Assembly (NCBI GenBank): GCA_963281255.1
Contig: OY725489.1
Location: 4,898,001 to 4,962,000, forward strand
DNA length: 64,000 bases
Reading direction: 5' to 3'
Origin: Aphrocallistes beatrix
Lineage: Eukaryota > Porifera > Hexactinellida > Sceptrulophora > Aphrocallistidae
Position numbers and translations under genes: made by a program. Position 1 is the first letter of the stretch. The number at the start of each line of letters is the position of its first letter. This document shows, piece after piece, positions 35,588 through 46,603 of the stretch. A model generated the notes under the pieces. It searched no databases, was not told the origin of the DNA, and saw nothing but the letters and a program-made list of their open reading frames with translations.

Positions 35588-37163
35588 TTGTTGGATATTG
35601 AGAATCGCTTACAGAGACATGTAAAGTCTTTAGAGGATTACCCAGGTATGCCTGTCCCTAAGCATATGCGTAATCCGTACGAAGAACCCAGAATCATACA
35701 GAATGAACTTGATTATTGTGTTAGTGATCAGTTGGAAATGGTGCGTGTGAATGTGCCAATGCTCAATACAGACCAACTGATTGTCTTCAACACTGTGATG
35801 AAGGCCATTGATGATACCGCGGTCTATCCTAAGTTGTTCTTCGTGGACGGACCTGGCGGTACAGGTAAAACTTTCGTTTACAATACACTGTTAGCCAAGG
35901 TCCGTTCAAGGAGAGAGATTGCCCTCGCGATGGCTTCTTCGGGGATTGCGGCACTCCTCCTAAATGGTGGCAGGACTGTACATTCGAGAATGAAAGTTCC
36001 TCTCTCGACCAATGCACATTCTGCGTGTAGCATTACTAAGCAGAGTGTGCTTGCCCGTCTCATCCAGCGTGCAAGTTTATTGGTCTGGGATGAGGCTCCG
36101 ATGTCTCATAAGCATGTTGCTGAATGCATGGATCGAACTCTGAGAGACCTGTGCTCTTGCGATCTACCATTTGGCGGCAAGGTTATGGTATTTGGAGGTG
36201 ATTTCCGTCAGATTCTGCCTGTAATTAGACGAGGAACCAGAGGTGATGTTGCTTCTGCATGTCTCAACAGATCATCTCTCTGGCGCTATGTTAAGATTTT
36301 AAATTTGACTATTAATATGCGCCTACGGAAATTATCTTCTCAGGACTCACTTGAAGTGAGTTCTCCAACTTCTTATTGAGGGTTGGAGAGGGCACTGAAC
36401 TCGAAGATGAGGTTCACATGATTCACATCGACGACAAGTTTGTTGTCCCGGGAAATGATATTTCTGATTTGGTTTATTCTGTCTATGGTGACATTGTGAA
36501 TAATTACCTTGATCAGGATTTCATGAGTCAACGCATCTTAATGTCTCCAAAGAATGAGACAGTAGATGCCATAAACGATTACGTAATGCGACAGATACCT
36601 GGAGATGATCAAACATTTTTAAGTGCAGATTCAGTTGATGATACGCAGGCTGCCATATACCCCACGGAGTTCTTGAACTCTCTAAATCCTAATGGTATGC
36701 CCCCTCATCGTCTGAAGCTTAAAGAGTTTGCATCTATCATCTGCGGAATCTTGATTCTGCTCAGGGTTTGTGTAATGGCACTCGCTTGACTGTAAGATCG
36801 TTTACTAAACGTCTTATAGACGCAGAGATTGCCACAGGTATCCATGCGGGGACTCGAGTATTCATTCCTCGCATTCCATTACTTACTCCCTCAGATTCTG
36901 GCCTTCCCTTTATCTTAAAGCGAAGACAGTTCCCAGTTCGGCATGCTTTCTGTATCACAATAAATAAGGGTCAAGGTCAGAGTTTAGAGACTGTTGGTAT
37001 TTTCCTCCCTTCCCCTGAAGCCATATTCAGCCATGGTCAACTCTATGTGGCTCTTAGTCACGTTCAGAATCCTAGCGGTTTGAAGATCATGGTTTGTGGA
37101 GGACAACAGTCTACTGGAGGAGGAGTATTGGTGAAGAATGTCGTAATCGGGAGGTTTTTCTAA
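35588..37163 (+). pseudogene. Helitron RepHel protein, PIF1-type helicase part, broken
   Basis: SF1 helicase domain of the same protein. The first 263-codon piece has Walker A GPGGTGKT (residues 88-95), motif II in LLVWDEAPMSHKH (DEAP 168-171) and GGDFRQILPV (203-212). A frame change at about 36375 opens the piece with MSQRILMSPKNETVDAINDY. A last piece from 36768 has [32 protein letters not shown] and [11 protein letters not shown], the C-terminal motifs V and VI. The ATPase residues themselves are intact, but three frames are needed to read it. Confidence 0.88.
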
Positions 37164-37197
37164 CTCACGTTGGAGAGCCTTCGTCATCTAGCCAGGA

Positions 37198-38085
37198 TTG
37201 ATTCATTCATTTTCGCTGGATGGTATTTCGTTCGATTCTTCTCAGCTGTCACCAGTTCTTTCTCATGCCAAAAAGAGAGTAATGATGGCTGATTCTGAGA
37301 GGAAGAGTAAGGTATCAAAAATCTTCGAGTTCAGTCAGAGTAGCGTTGTTACATTGGAGGATCCTGAAAACAATGCTTTTCAAAGTAATCGCGTTACATT
37401 TGAATCGTCTGATGTTGTTTTCAATGCAACAATTATTAGGCATCCAAGTATGACTGGACATTCGGAAATCGCTCTCATTAATAACTTTACTCTCGCAATG
37501 CGATGTAATCTCGTCTTGGAGAATGAAGCGATTTTACCGAATAGAGAAGATATATTGTCGCGTGGCCCTATTTTGCACTACTATCAGTCACTTAAAGCTA
37601 GACTGCGCAATAAATTTGGTCCTCAAATTTATTTGTGTCCAGTGTATGGCGACGGTAACTGTCTCTATCGGACTCTATCTCATGTCATTTTTGGTAGTGA
37701 GAGCTCTTATCGTATTCTCGAACATAGTCTGATCTCCAAATTTAAGAGCACTCCAGCGCATTTCTATAACGTTATGCGTAGATAAGGTATTTTCAGTGAA
37801 CAGGAACTGATTGAGCATATGGATCGCGTATCTGTTCTCAATGAGTGGGGCACTAACACTGAATTGAATTTGATAGGGGCTTTTGCTCGGATAGATGTAG
37901 TGTCAATTAATGCTACCGACATAGATCCTCAATATTGGAATATCCAGCCAGTTTATATTCATGAACAGCTGGAAGTTCCTTTAGGGTGTGACCCTATTTA
38001 TGATGGTCGTAAATTAGGTGTTTTATTTCACCGGATTCACCATCAGATAGGCATGGAATACTTTGATCCATTCTATAATAGTTAG
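37198..38085 (+). pseudogene. Helitron-borne OTU cysteine protease domain
   Basis: An OTU-family domain, as carried by Helentron-type and some other animal Helitrons. The catalytic Asp-Gly-Asn-Cys block is VYGDGNCLYRTLSHVIFG (Asp152, Cys155). One in-frame TAA (37783) splits it from EQELIEHMDRVSVLNEWGTN, ELNLIGAFARIDVVSINATD and the end GVLFHRIHHQIGMEYFDPF with candidate catalytic His. The region before the OTU block (RHPSMTGHSEIALINNF) is not recognised. It lies 35 bases after the helicase, so it was probably part of the same product. Confidence 0.8.
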
Positions 38086-38336
38086 CTCGATAATTCTACT
38101 GACTTTAGTATCCTGCACTGATTATTCCTTTGGTTTAATTGTGTTGTGTACTATTCGTTAGTATAGTGAGTCTATGGCAATCATTCCCGATACTAGATGC
38201 TTCTATTGCAGGAGAGAGTGCCATCTTAGTCGTTCTACAGATTATTACGCATGTTTTATGTGAATCAACTGTATTTGTACTCAGTGTGCTGTTTTAATAA
38301 CATGCGTTCTGATGTACATTGGAGTAGTATTCACTC

Positions 38337-38565
38337 AGGTGAACCGATCACTCTACCTTGAAGATTTGCTACTTCGGTAGTAATTCAGATAGGTGGAGTG
38401 GTATGGCTCCCAGAGGTGAATCGATCACTCTGCATTGAAGATTTGCTACTTCGGTAGTAATTCAGATAAGTGGAGTGGTAGGGTTCCCATTGGTGAATCG
38501 ATCACTCTGCATTGAAGATTTGCTACTTCGGTAGTAATTCAGATAAGTGGAGTGGTAGGGTTCGC
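38337..38565. repeat. 77-bp tandem repeat, three units, downstream of the Helitron ORFs
   Basis: GATCACTCT recurs at 38346, 38423 and 38500. Each unit contains TTGCTACTTCGGTAGTAA, a short hairpin with a TTCG loop, and GATAAGTGGAGTGGTAGGG. Tandem repeats in the non-coding 3' part are known in Helentron-type elements. 38566-39145 holds a run of C at 38868-38874 and no gene. Confidence 0.85.
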
Positions 38566-39197
38566 ACAATGGGATTAATTACATTATCTTGAAACTATTC
38601 TACTGAGGTAGTATTTGTTGAAAGTGTTGTACTAATCCCTTCTATGGTAGTTGCAATTAGTTTGTTCTATGTTATGTATCTACTTTAGTAGTGCATATTA
38701 TTAACTTGCTTTTTGTGGCCACTATAGTGCACATGTGATAGTAACTATATAATTGATATTTCTATTAGCAAATATCTGAAGGTTTGATTTGCTTGGCTCC
38801 CCTTTGCGTAAGCAAGGGAATTATTGAGTTAACTAAAGTGTAGAAATCATTTCAATATGATTTCTACCCCCCCGTGAATGGATCGATAAATTCGGGGAAA
38901 GGTACAGAGTGTGTCCCAAGTGCACTCCTCTTAATATAATTAAGAGAACCCTGAGGGACTGAATTTATGGGGAAACCTTACATTGTTTGTGGACAATTGC
39001 TTAAATCATACAGTATACAACCAAAAGAATGGATAAATTAAACTTTAATTATAACTATCATACAATCAATTAGAACTCAGTCATTTACGAGAAAAGATTT
39101 GACTTGACAAGTTTATTCATTTATCAAATTCTTATAATAACATTAGATGTCTAAATCAAAAGGGAGGAGGAGGAGGGGAAAGAAGAACACTGCCAAA

Positions 39198-39219
39198 GCC
39201 TGGACATGTACGTCCAGGC
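39198..39219. other. Perfect hairpin, 8-bp stem
   Basis: GCCTGGAC - ATGTAC - GTCCAGGC. It may be the 3' hairpin of the Helitron, or lie in an upstream exon (ATG at 39147 reading MSKSKGRRRRGKKNTAKAW). No CTRR Helitron end follows directly. Confidence 0.5.
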
Positions 39220-39302
39220 TGATTGCAATTGTGGACAGATTAGCAAGTTTCTTATTAAATAAAGTCAATCAATTTGAGTGTTTTTTATTGTTATTTTTGT
39301 AG

Positions 39303-40134
39303 ACGCAAATTAAACAACAAAACAAAGTAAGTTTTAAGAATACTTTTTTCGAAAAAAAATAATGTCAGATTTGATTATTCCTTATACTATTTCTAATAAT
39401 TTCTCTAGGATCAAAGGAAGCAGAAACGTAAGTTAAAAGTATTTTTATTAGTTGAATGAAATATTCATTGTGATTACTAATCTTAATAAATTTTTCTAGA
39501 TCCCAGGGGATAAAGAGGGAAAAGCGGGCACCGGGTTCCAAATCCAGCACCCAACCCCCAAATCCAGCACCCAACCCCCAAATCCAGCACCCAACCCCCA
39601 AATCCAGCACCCAACCCCAAATCCTGCACCCACAATGGACCGGGAAACAAGCCCGGTCCCCATAATGGACCGGGCATCAACCCCGGTTGTTAGCAAGTAA
39701 GTTAAAATAACCTCAACCCCATATATTGGTATCTAGATATCTACCTTTATTTATTTAATTATATTAGATCTCAAGGCCTCGCAAGAAGAAGGGATAAAAA
39801 GTAAGTAATTTCTAAAAGCTTCGGATAATTAGCTTATATCTTTACTTTTTAATGTATGTAATTGAATTCAGAAATTATTTAGATAACACTCTTTAAAATG
39901 CTGAGTATTATGAATATAAATTTTATATCAATATTTCTTCTTAGCATAAGAAAAATAAAGAATGGAATGTAAGTTGTAGATCTACTACAAAAATTAAGCT
40001 TCTATCGAATGTTTGACATGTATATTTTGAAATAAAATATGAGTTGTTGATAGGCAAGCCTTACCCAAATACACATTTTAATTAGTCGACATTCAATTAT
40101 TATTCTCTCTTTTAGATTCTCACATATACACTAG
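39303..40134 (+). CDS. Small spliced gene with very short exons (basic / Pro-rich protein)
   Basis: Exons 39303-39326 (24 nt), 39409-39427 (19), 39500-39696 (197), 39768-39800 (33), 39945-39968 (24) and a terminal exon from 40116 with stop TAG at 40132. Each acceptor follows a T-rich tract and all five donors read GTAAGT. Only one frame stays open through all six exons with matching phases (2,0,2,2,2). It gives about 104 residues: basic start (RKLNNKTK, IKGSRN), a Pro/Gln-rich middle (QIQHPTPK, SSTQPPNPAPNP) encoded by a 20-bp repeat, MDRETSPVPIMDRAS, then a basic end (LARRRDKNIRKIKNG) and FSHIH. AATAAA lies at 40256. The first exon with start codon is unresolved; an ATG at 39147 is a candidate but lacks a good donor in the right phase. 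Family unknown. Confidence 0.6.
39538..39624. repeat. 20-bp minisatellite inside an exon
   Basis: Four and a half copies of AATCCAGCACCCAACCCCCA. As 20 is not divisible by three, each unit is read in a new frame; three units make one 20-residue protein repeat. All frames of both strands stay open here, which explains the Gly/Trp-rich minus-strand frames at 39365-39696. Confidence 0.9.
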
Positions 40135-40704
40135 ATTAAAACATCCACAGTTATCTTTTCATTACTTTGGGTTGCTGGGAAACTAAAGAATGTTCAAGGG
40201 AAGTATATACACATTTGAAAACTGGAGTATTTTATGATTACATTGAATCAGTTAGAATAAATAATATATTAGTCATTCTCTCTCTTATACTTTTTTTTAA
40301 GGTTAGATATCTCTGATGCTTGATGTATTTATACAAACACGTGGAATGAGAAGATTTGTATGAAGACGGAATATACATATTTTATGATAACAATCAGATG
40401 TTTATTAACTTTAGAGAGTGTATATATACTGTTTCGTTTGACTAATGACTGAAATTTGATGAATATCTTTACACATTTGAAATATTGAATAATTAATATG
40501 TTGAAATTCATGAGTACATTGATTGTATATACATTTTCAATCACTATAACGAATTTTAAAAAAGTCCAGCGAAGCAAGTTCTAAAACAGACAAAATGTCG
40601 ACTATTTCTGAAATATTTTAAATAATATATAAGTTGTAATAAAGATAACAAATTTGAGGTACATTTAAAATATTTTCCAATATGAACACTAATAAATAAT
40701 GAAC

Positions 40705-41014
40705 CATAGGCACCCAAAGGGCGCCTCATGCGGACACGAAGTGTTCGCTGCCTGCGCAGTGCAAGCAAGCCAATCTCCCTTATAATTAATCAATGTAACC
40801 ACAGGTGCCCAAAGGGCGCCTCCGGCGGACAGAATGTGTCCGCCAGCCGCGCAGCGAAAGCAAGCGATAGATTTTAAAACTAAGATGGACATATTTAGAG
40901 ATGATATATCCCGTTTAATTAACCAATGTCACCTCCAGGCGACCGAAGGGAGCCTCCGGCGGACACAAAGTGTCCGCCAGCCGCGCAGCGCAAGCAAGCG
41001 AAGCGCGCTTGTAA
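40705..41014 (-). repeat. Three GC-rich terminal modules in a row
   Basis: Three minus-orientation copies of the family A/B terminal module: 40711-40775 (diverged), 40800-40866 and 40922-41014. The last is intact with GCGGACACAAAGTGTCCGC and GAAGCGCGCTTGTAATATAT. Between them are the short AT-rich starts of family B bodies (TCCCTTATAATTAATCAATG; GATATATCCCGTTTAATTAA). This looks like serial insertion at or near the end of an earlier copy. Confidence 0.8.
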
Positions 41015-41174
41015 TATATGAATCTAACTCTAAAGAGGATGGCTAGAAAAGGGGGATGGTTTCATTAAAAGCCTAAAACAAACACTTTACAATGCATTAA
41101 GTAATTATTACATTGAATCTATCATCAACTTCAATATTGCCTTTAAATTAATGAATTCATAATAGCTCTTAATC

Positions 41175-41234
41175 TTAATCCATGGTCCAGAAATTCATTA
41201 GAGTATCATTGCCTTAGTGTATTAGAATGCTATG
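41175..41234. repeat. P-like terminal repeat, solitary copy
   Basis: AATCCATGGTCCAGAAATTC through GAATGCTATG matches the right end of the P-like element at 9311-11478 with a few changes. No partner end is visible nearby. Confidence 0.7.
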
Positions 41235-41292
41235 TATGTATATATCCTTGCATATAATGCTCTTTAAAATGTCTAATTTTAGACTATATCAC

Positions 41293-41530
41293 TACTGAAG
41301 GAATTCTCTCAAATTAAGTATACAGTATTGTTTATTTATAGACTCTGGTTTCTATTTAGTACTGAAGGAATTCTCTTCCTGCCATGCTTCGATTTGAAAT
41401 AGACAAACTAAGTATACACTATTGTTTACTTCTAGACTCTGGTTTCTATTTAGTACTGAAGGAATTCTCTTCTTGCCATGCTTAGATTTGAAATAGACAA
41501 ATTAAGTATACAGTATTGCTTATTTTTAAA
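41293..41530. repeat. Tandem repeat, 67- and 94-bp units
   Basis: TACTGAAGGAATTCTCT starts at 41293, 41360 and 41454, each followed by AAGTATACA-TATTGTTTA. The longer unit includes CTTCCTGCCATGCTTCGATT. Function unknown; no gene in 41530-41990. Confidence 0.8.
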
Positions 41531-42039
41531 CGATGAACAGTGACCCTATTAAGCGGAGTCAACTGTATATATATTTATACACAAATAAACATTAATCGAG
41601 TTTTAATAGTAAGGATTTGCATACAAAACGAATATGTTTTAATGCAGATATATGATATATTCCTTAAAACCGTATAATGCCCACTGGGGATACAGTGTCT
41701 CCGATATCGCGGATGTCTCTCGACCATTTTCTATGCAACTAAAGCCATAAAATGCTGGGCATTCTACGTAAAATTAATAATTCGTATCTGCTATAATTAA
41801 TACTTCGTCAAGCTGTCATAGGTTCTATTAAATTCCAATTTCACATCGTTGTGCTAGGAAACCATATGCTAAAATTATCTTCAATATGCAGGTTGTGATA
41901 ACATACTAATTTTAGCTCCGTTTAGTCAACACACCGGTGAGTATCTTATCTATATATAGCACATTGCTAATTTCACCTTTCGTAGCCATGCATGCTACTA
42001 AAACTGGTACATACTTTGTATATTTTAGGTCTGAGACAA

Positions 42040-42565
42040 AAAAATAGTATTAACGAATCTCATGGCAGTGTGATGAAAGAATTGATATAAGGAGCGGATA
42101 TTGAATTTACAACACGGAAACCTGACAAAATGCAAAATCTGTAAGAGGAATCTAAAGTGTCATGGAGGATCAAGGTTTGCATGTCAACCTTAAACCTTCC
42201 CCTCGTATTTAATTTCTAAAACTTCATATTTTAGAAAGTGATGTTAATAAAACAAAAAAACATCTAATTGAAAAACAAAAGAAATTGAAATTATGTTTGG
42301 GTGATGAACCATCTCCGTCGAGCATATTATCACATTGCGAGAGCATTGAGCTACAAAATGTAGCTATTGAAGGTTGCTGACATCATATATAAGACTACCA
42401 CAGAATAATTTGAGTCCTTTTCCTTTCAAAGGAATAATATTTGCTCTCTCATTTCAGGGTTGGCAGAAGCTAACTAAGGGTGGTTTAGCAAAAGTCATAT
42501 TTGAAAAAGTACAAGTAGTAAGGCAAAATTATGGTTTTGCAATACCTGTAATACAAATTCTATGA
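42040..42565 (+). pseudogene. Possible BED-finger protein remnant with intron-like structure
   Basis: One frame reads LTKCKICKRNLKCHGGSR near 42120-42174, a CxxC with GGSR spacing as in hAT-type BED fingers. After a TTTTAG acceptor at 42231 comes ESDVNKTKKHLIEKQKKLKL and SPSSILSHCESIELQNVAIE, then a stop. After another good acceptor (CTCATTTCAG, 42460) a frame reads GWQKLTKGGLAKVIFEKVQV to a TGA. Phases do not join cleanly, and upstream frames have stops. It could be a decayed hAT transposase or a decayed host gene. Confidence 0.35.
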
Positions 42566-43284
42566 AAAAGTGCTAAATGCCGCATTCGCTCCCGCTTGCT
42601 CAGGCTTGCATTTAGTTTTACCATGATTGTACAAACTAAAATATTAGAAACAAATTTTTAGATTTATTGACCATCAGAATACAATGTGATAGATTTGTAT
42701 TGTTTATCATACTGATTATAGTAATTAAAAGGTGCTAGCATATATATGCATAATTATTGACGGGGTAGCACAACTGGACCAGCATTTGAACACTCTATAA
42801 GTTGAGATGTATGCTGACACTCTAATGACACTCTAATTTATGCCCCCCTGTCGCGGAATTCCTGGCGCCACCCCTGATTGTTGGCTAAGTCTTATTGCAA
42901 GATAACATTGATATATAATTCGGAGCGCCTGCATTTGTCCGACTTTTCCTATATTTACCATATTTCGGATGATTTCGAGCCATAGCGACTAAAACCAAGC
43001 ACTACAGACAGTACTAGCTATTACATATGCTTTGTTATGCGCCTAAAATCGCATGAGATCACGTGAGTAGTTAAATTCTCCACCTCAAATGCTCATAAAA
43101 TATTATAATTATTTCTTTAAAAATGCGAAAATCGGGTTTACATATTAAAAGATCGTATATTAGCTGTTGAGAACTCGCTTTGGCTCAAAACAAGAATTTT
43201 TCAGAAGGTGTCAGAATATGTTTATAAACTTGTGTAGTAACTCCTAGCATTCACATATTTTAACTTTCAAAGTGCGAAATTCGA

Positions 43285-43515
43285 AATATTCTTATTAAAA
43301 TATATTGTAGACAAAAGTAAACAAATCAATCATCAAATTTACTCGAAAATATGATACTCGAAATCTACACCCCTGAAAATACCATGTCAACCGTTGAAAG
43401 CAAATTTCTAGCATATTTTTCAGATTTGTTTACTTTATGCATCTAATGTAAACAAAAGTAAACAATTAATTTATCATAAAGATCTGAAAATATGATATTC
43501 GAAATCTACACCCCA
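43285..43515 (+). repeat. Repeat family A, tandem part
   Basis: Two 128-bp-type units with AGTAAACAAATCAATCATC and GATATTCGAAATCTACACCC. Directly joined to a family B end at 43516, so one repeat inserted into or beside another. Confidence 0.75.
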
Positions 43516-43627
43516 TGTACACTTCTGTAACGTATTGATTGAAAAAATGCACTGCACAAAAGGCTGATTTTTGGCATGTGGGAGTCTTTTGGCTATGACT
43601 CCAGGAAGTTCTGAGCTCAGCAAAATG
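43516..43627 (-). repeat. Repeat family B, part 1 (interrupted copy)
   Basis: GTATTGATTGAAAAAATGCA through GTTCTGAGCTCAGCAAAATG is the end of a family B copy. It stops exactly where the RAG1-like element begins and resumes at 46604. Confidence 0.9.
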
Positions 43628-46603
43628 CACAGTGGCACTTGGCTATTTTTTCGAACGATAGACTAGTAAAAAGTGTTATTAGCCTATAGGTTATCATACC
43701 AAAAGAATCGAATGGAATCAATGAAACTTATGTGGGACTTCAGGTTTTCAAGTTATGTGGTTATTGTCATGATGCTACAATTATAAAGAACACTAAATAT
43801 TTCATAAAGTCATTCATAATAAGCTCTAATCATCCTCTTGTAAAAAAGTCTGTTTACAAGTATTTCTTGTTCGCCCACACCCTCAACCATCGTGTTTTTC
43901 TTTTGAATTGATTTCTTTATTCTTCTATTCAGTAATATCACTGGGTCGCTCAGGCATAACATTCGAGTAAAAACGTCCCTTATGTTATCTTCAAAACAAA
44001 ACTTACGGGATAACCGTTCTCTGTACCTGCGGATCAGCTTATTACTCGCCTCAAGCCCTTCTTCAGACAGTTGCTCTAACCCTTTGCCATTGTTGAATGT
44101 TATTATGATCTCTGGTGCGTGAGCTAACACCTTGTGCAACGTCGGAGTAATATTTGCCCAAGGAAATGTATTTAGGATAAATAAGTAGCGTTTTCGACAT
44201 ACCACTATTAATTCTTCTGTATCGATTTGTCTTCCACAGTTATACAGTCTTAAGACAGCTCCGAGGTATGTATGAATTAAAAATATAGCGTCTTTGTGCT
44301 CAGTCGGTAGTGTTGACAGCACCCAATATAGGAAATCCTTCTCGTTATCAGTATTTCGGATTAAGCAGCGCCTGACAACATTCCCTGTAGTGGTAGTCCC
44401 GCCTTGAGAAGAAGCAAAATCAATCAGGATATTTAATTTTTCTTTCACTAATCCGCACACGAAGAACTTTGCACCTTTGACGTTTGCTGAACTTGGTGAC
44501 CATTTGGAAACTCCAGCATTCAGATGTCCAACCAATTGCATCAGTCAACCGAAACACCTGAGATAAGCATGCAATGGTGAACTGGGGACGATATCTATGT
44601 CAGATAATGGGGCATGCGTGAGGTTATACCGCTGATCAATAGATAAAGACAGGAAATGCTCCTCATTGACCTCCTCGAATAGACTTATGGCATCACTAAC
44701 GTATCTATTAATAGGAAAGCCGTCATTTACAATGTCCACGTCATGAATCTGGCCGAATGTAGCAGTACAGAACTGGCAGACTGCACCTCCTGCACCGCTG
44801 AGAATCTGAGCCATTTACCATCTACCTGTGACCGTAAAACCTCTACTGTAGCATGATGACCGTTAATTAAATCTAATCCGTTTGCCACAATTTCACTCGT
44901 TTCTATGTTGATGGGTTTTTTCATAAGAAAACTAATATTTCCTCATTTTCGGGGAGGGCGAGTAAGGTAATTGGTCGAATGGTAAAGGGAGAATTAGGTG
45001 CTATGTTTTTCCAGAGAGTATTATCATGAATGTCTGTAATTGTTAGCAGTTTGAAGCAAAACAAGATAAAATTTTTAGTTGTAATATCCAGATGTGAAGT
45101 AGCTTGCTGATACACGCGATGGGAACCTGATCCATCCAACCCATCAGAAATACGAACTTTGAGTTTTTGTCCACAATCATCGAGAGGAATATTCAATAGA
45201 ACTCTGTTAATTGTATGTGTGAGCAGTTTACTGTATGATATACTGATACCAAACGGATAGTCTCTCTCCACTAACTTAACTTCTTCAGCTAAACTAATCT
45301 GACTTCGATGAAGAGCAACTCGATTATAACCAGGGAGGATGATGGATTCTGTCAATAGTACACGCCTCAGATCAATATATTTCGATTTTCCAATTTCAAG
45401 GTAGTCTAACAAGAAAGCGGATGTATCTAAAGACAGCTTGTTACCGAATTGCCCGAACTTTCCTGTATTGATTATCTGTGTGATAACATTAACTGTACCT
45501 TTATCGTGCTCCTCCAATGAGTATAATTTAACAAGATACATAACTATAGTTTTCGGAGTGCAATCTTCGTGTTGAGCAACTACTTCAACGTGAGATCTAA
45601 GTTTGCTGAGTCGGTTCCGAATTGCCTTATTCTGTAACTGGCTGATGTGTTTTCCACGTATCTGACTGAAATTCTCCTGGATTTCGAAAGTTAGAGTTGG
45701 AAACTGTTCCAAGGGAGAATCTTCATTGGAATATTGAGATAGATCACTGTGCGATGGATCTGAAGATGTGCAAAAGAACAACTGGTTCCAAGTCGGTAAA
45801 TCATCCCTCCTCAGATAAGTCAATCTCTCTTTCTTTATTTCAGAGAATTTCCTTCGCAAATGGTCAACTTGATAATCCTTACAGCCATGTTCCTCAATAA
45901 ACATACGAGAAATATCACTAAAACTTTTATCCGAGTTGGTAAGATAGAAACTATAAGCTTCTTCGTTATTCATGTTCGATAGTTTGTGTCAAATTGCTAA
46001 TCACTCATAAAATAAAAAATGTGTCAATTTTTTGAAAAAATGATGAAATTACAAATCGGTAAATTAGAAAAGTTAATGTAACAAATTTCGGAAAGCTTGG
46101 GAATAGCTATAAATTTTATATTAGATTAAAAATCGAATTTCCTTTATAATATATAAATCTTATAACTCGCAAGCATAGGCAAAATTAGTTCTATCACTTT
46201 AAGCAGCGCGGTTTATTTTTATACGACTTGGAAATCCACTCAGTTTTAAAATTAGAACATCAAATTCCGGATAGTAAATGCAGTAACGAAGTATATCAAT
46301 TATTATTCAGCAGAAAAAGAGCTATTGATTGATATATAATAATCACAACTTAGGATGAGCTGATGAGGGGAGCCTTTATTATTCTGAATTACATCATAGT
46401 CGAAAATCGAAACCTAAATTTATACTTTTGGAATATTGAAGTTGACATGCCTGTGAAGAGTAATATGAGGTTAACGGAAATGGAATTCCAAGAATGAAAT
46501 TTGGTTTCCTAGGTTTACGAGTATGCTGATTTCGAAAATCAACATTAGAAAGAAATTCAATGTTATGAATTTCCATCCAAAAGCCACCTGCCGTGCCGTT
46601 GTG
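43628..46603 (-). mobile_element. Transib/RAG1-like transposon, 2976 bp, exactly bounded
   Basis: Ends are CACAGTGGCACTTGGC at the left and complement of CACAACGGCACGGCAGGTGG at the right (9 of the first 11 positions match). Flanking AATG at 43624-43627 and 46604-46607 is a 4-bp target duplication (5 bp with one mismatch is the alternative). The host is a family B repeat whose uninterrupted copies at 54020-54035 and 20955-20975 (complement) show the empty site AAAATGTCGAC. The only gene is a RAG1-related transposase on the minus strand; no RAG2-like kelch gene is present. The first 630 bases and last 180 bases are non-coding. Confidence 0.88.
43810..45973 (-). pseudogene. Transib/RAG1-like transposase, copy 2
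   Basis: DDE recombinase of the Transib/RAG1 family. Start M at 45973. The N-terminal 270 residues include a basic helical part (QLQNKAIRNRLSKLRSHVEV) and YIDLRRVLL, as in Transib. Core: VRISDGLDGSGSHRVYQQ (residues 274-290, first acidic residue), DNTLW, PNSPFTIRPITLL. A one-base loss at 44922 shifts to MKKPINIETSEIV; a further -1 step at 44814 opens MAQILSGAGGAVCQFCTAT with the CxxC pair. Then APLSDIDIVP, SPLHAYLRCFG, an in-frame TGA at 44542, and GGTTTTGNVVRR, LHKVLAHAPEIIITF, LSEEGLEASNKLIRRYRERL (Glu164 of this piece matches RAG1 Glu962). It ends at 43810. RAG1 has HKTLAHVPEII and SEGNESGNKLFRRFRK at the same places. The second catalytic residue could not be assigned. Confidence 0.85.

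Noticed and set aside
38337..38565. CRISPR-like array
   Set aside because: Whole units are repeated without unique spacers, in an animal genome and next to a Helitron.
39147..39263. First exon MSKSKGRRRRGKKNTAKAW for the 39.3-kb gene
   Set aside because: Attractive, but the good donor (GTACGT after 39207) gives the wrong phase and the in-phase donors are weak or leave an intron of 25 bases. Kept only as a possibility.
39365..39696. Gly/Trp-rich frames on the minus strand
   Set aside because: They are the reverse reading of the 20-bp minisatellite. The plus strand has splice signals and a phase-consistent chain; the minus strand has none.
40705..41014. Bacterial contamination because of GC-rich blocks
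   Set aside because: The same blocks recur at least ten times embedded in AT-rich animal repeats with consistent borders.
43628..43665. Full 12/23 recombination signal (heptamer plus nonamer)
   Set aside because: CACAGTG is present at the left end, but neither end has a convincing ACAAAAACC-type nonamer at 12 or 23 bases.
43628..46603. RAG2-like kelch gene in the RAG1-like element
   Set aside because: The non-coding ends of 630 and 180 bases are too short and contain no kelch repeats.
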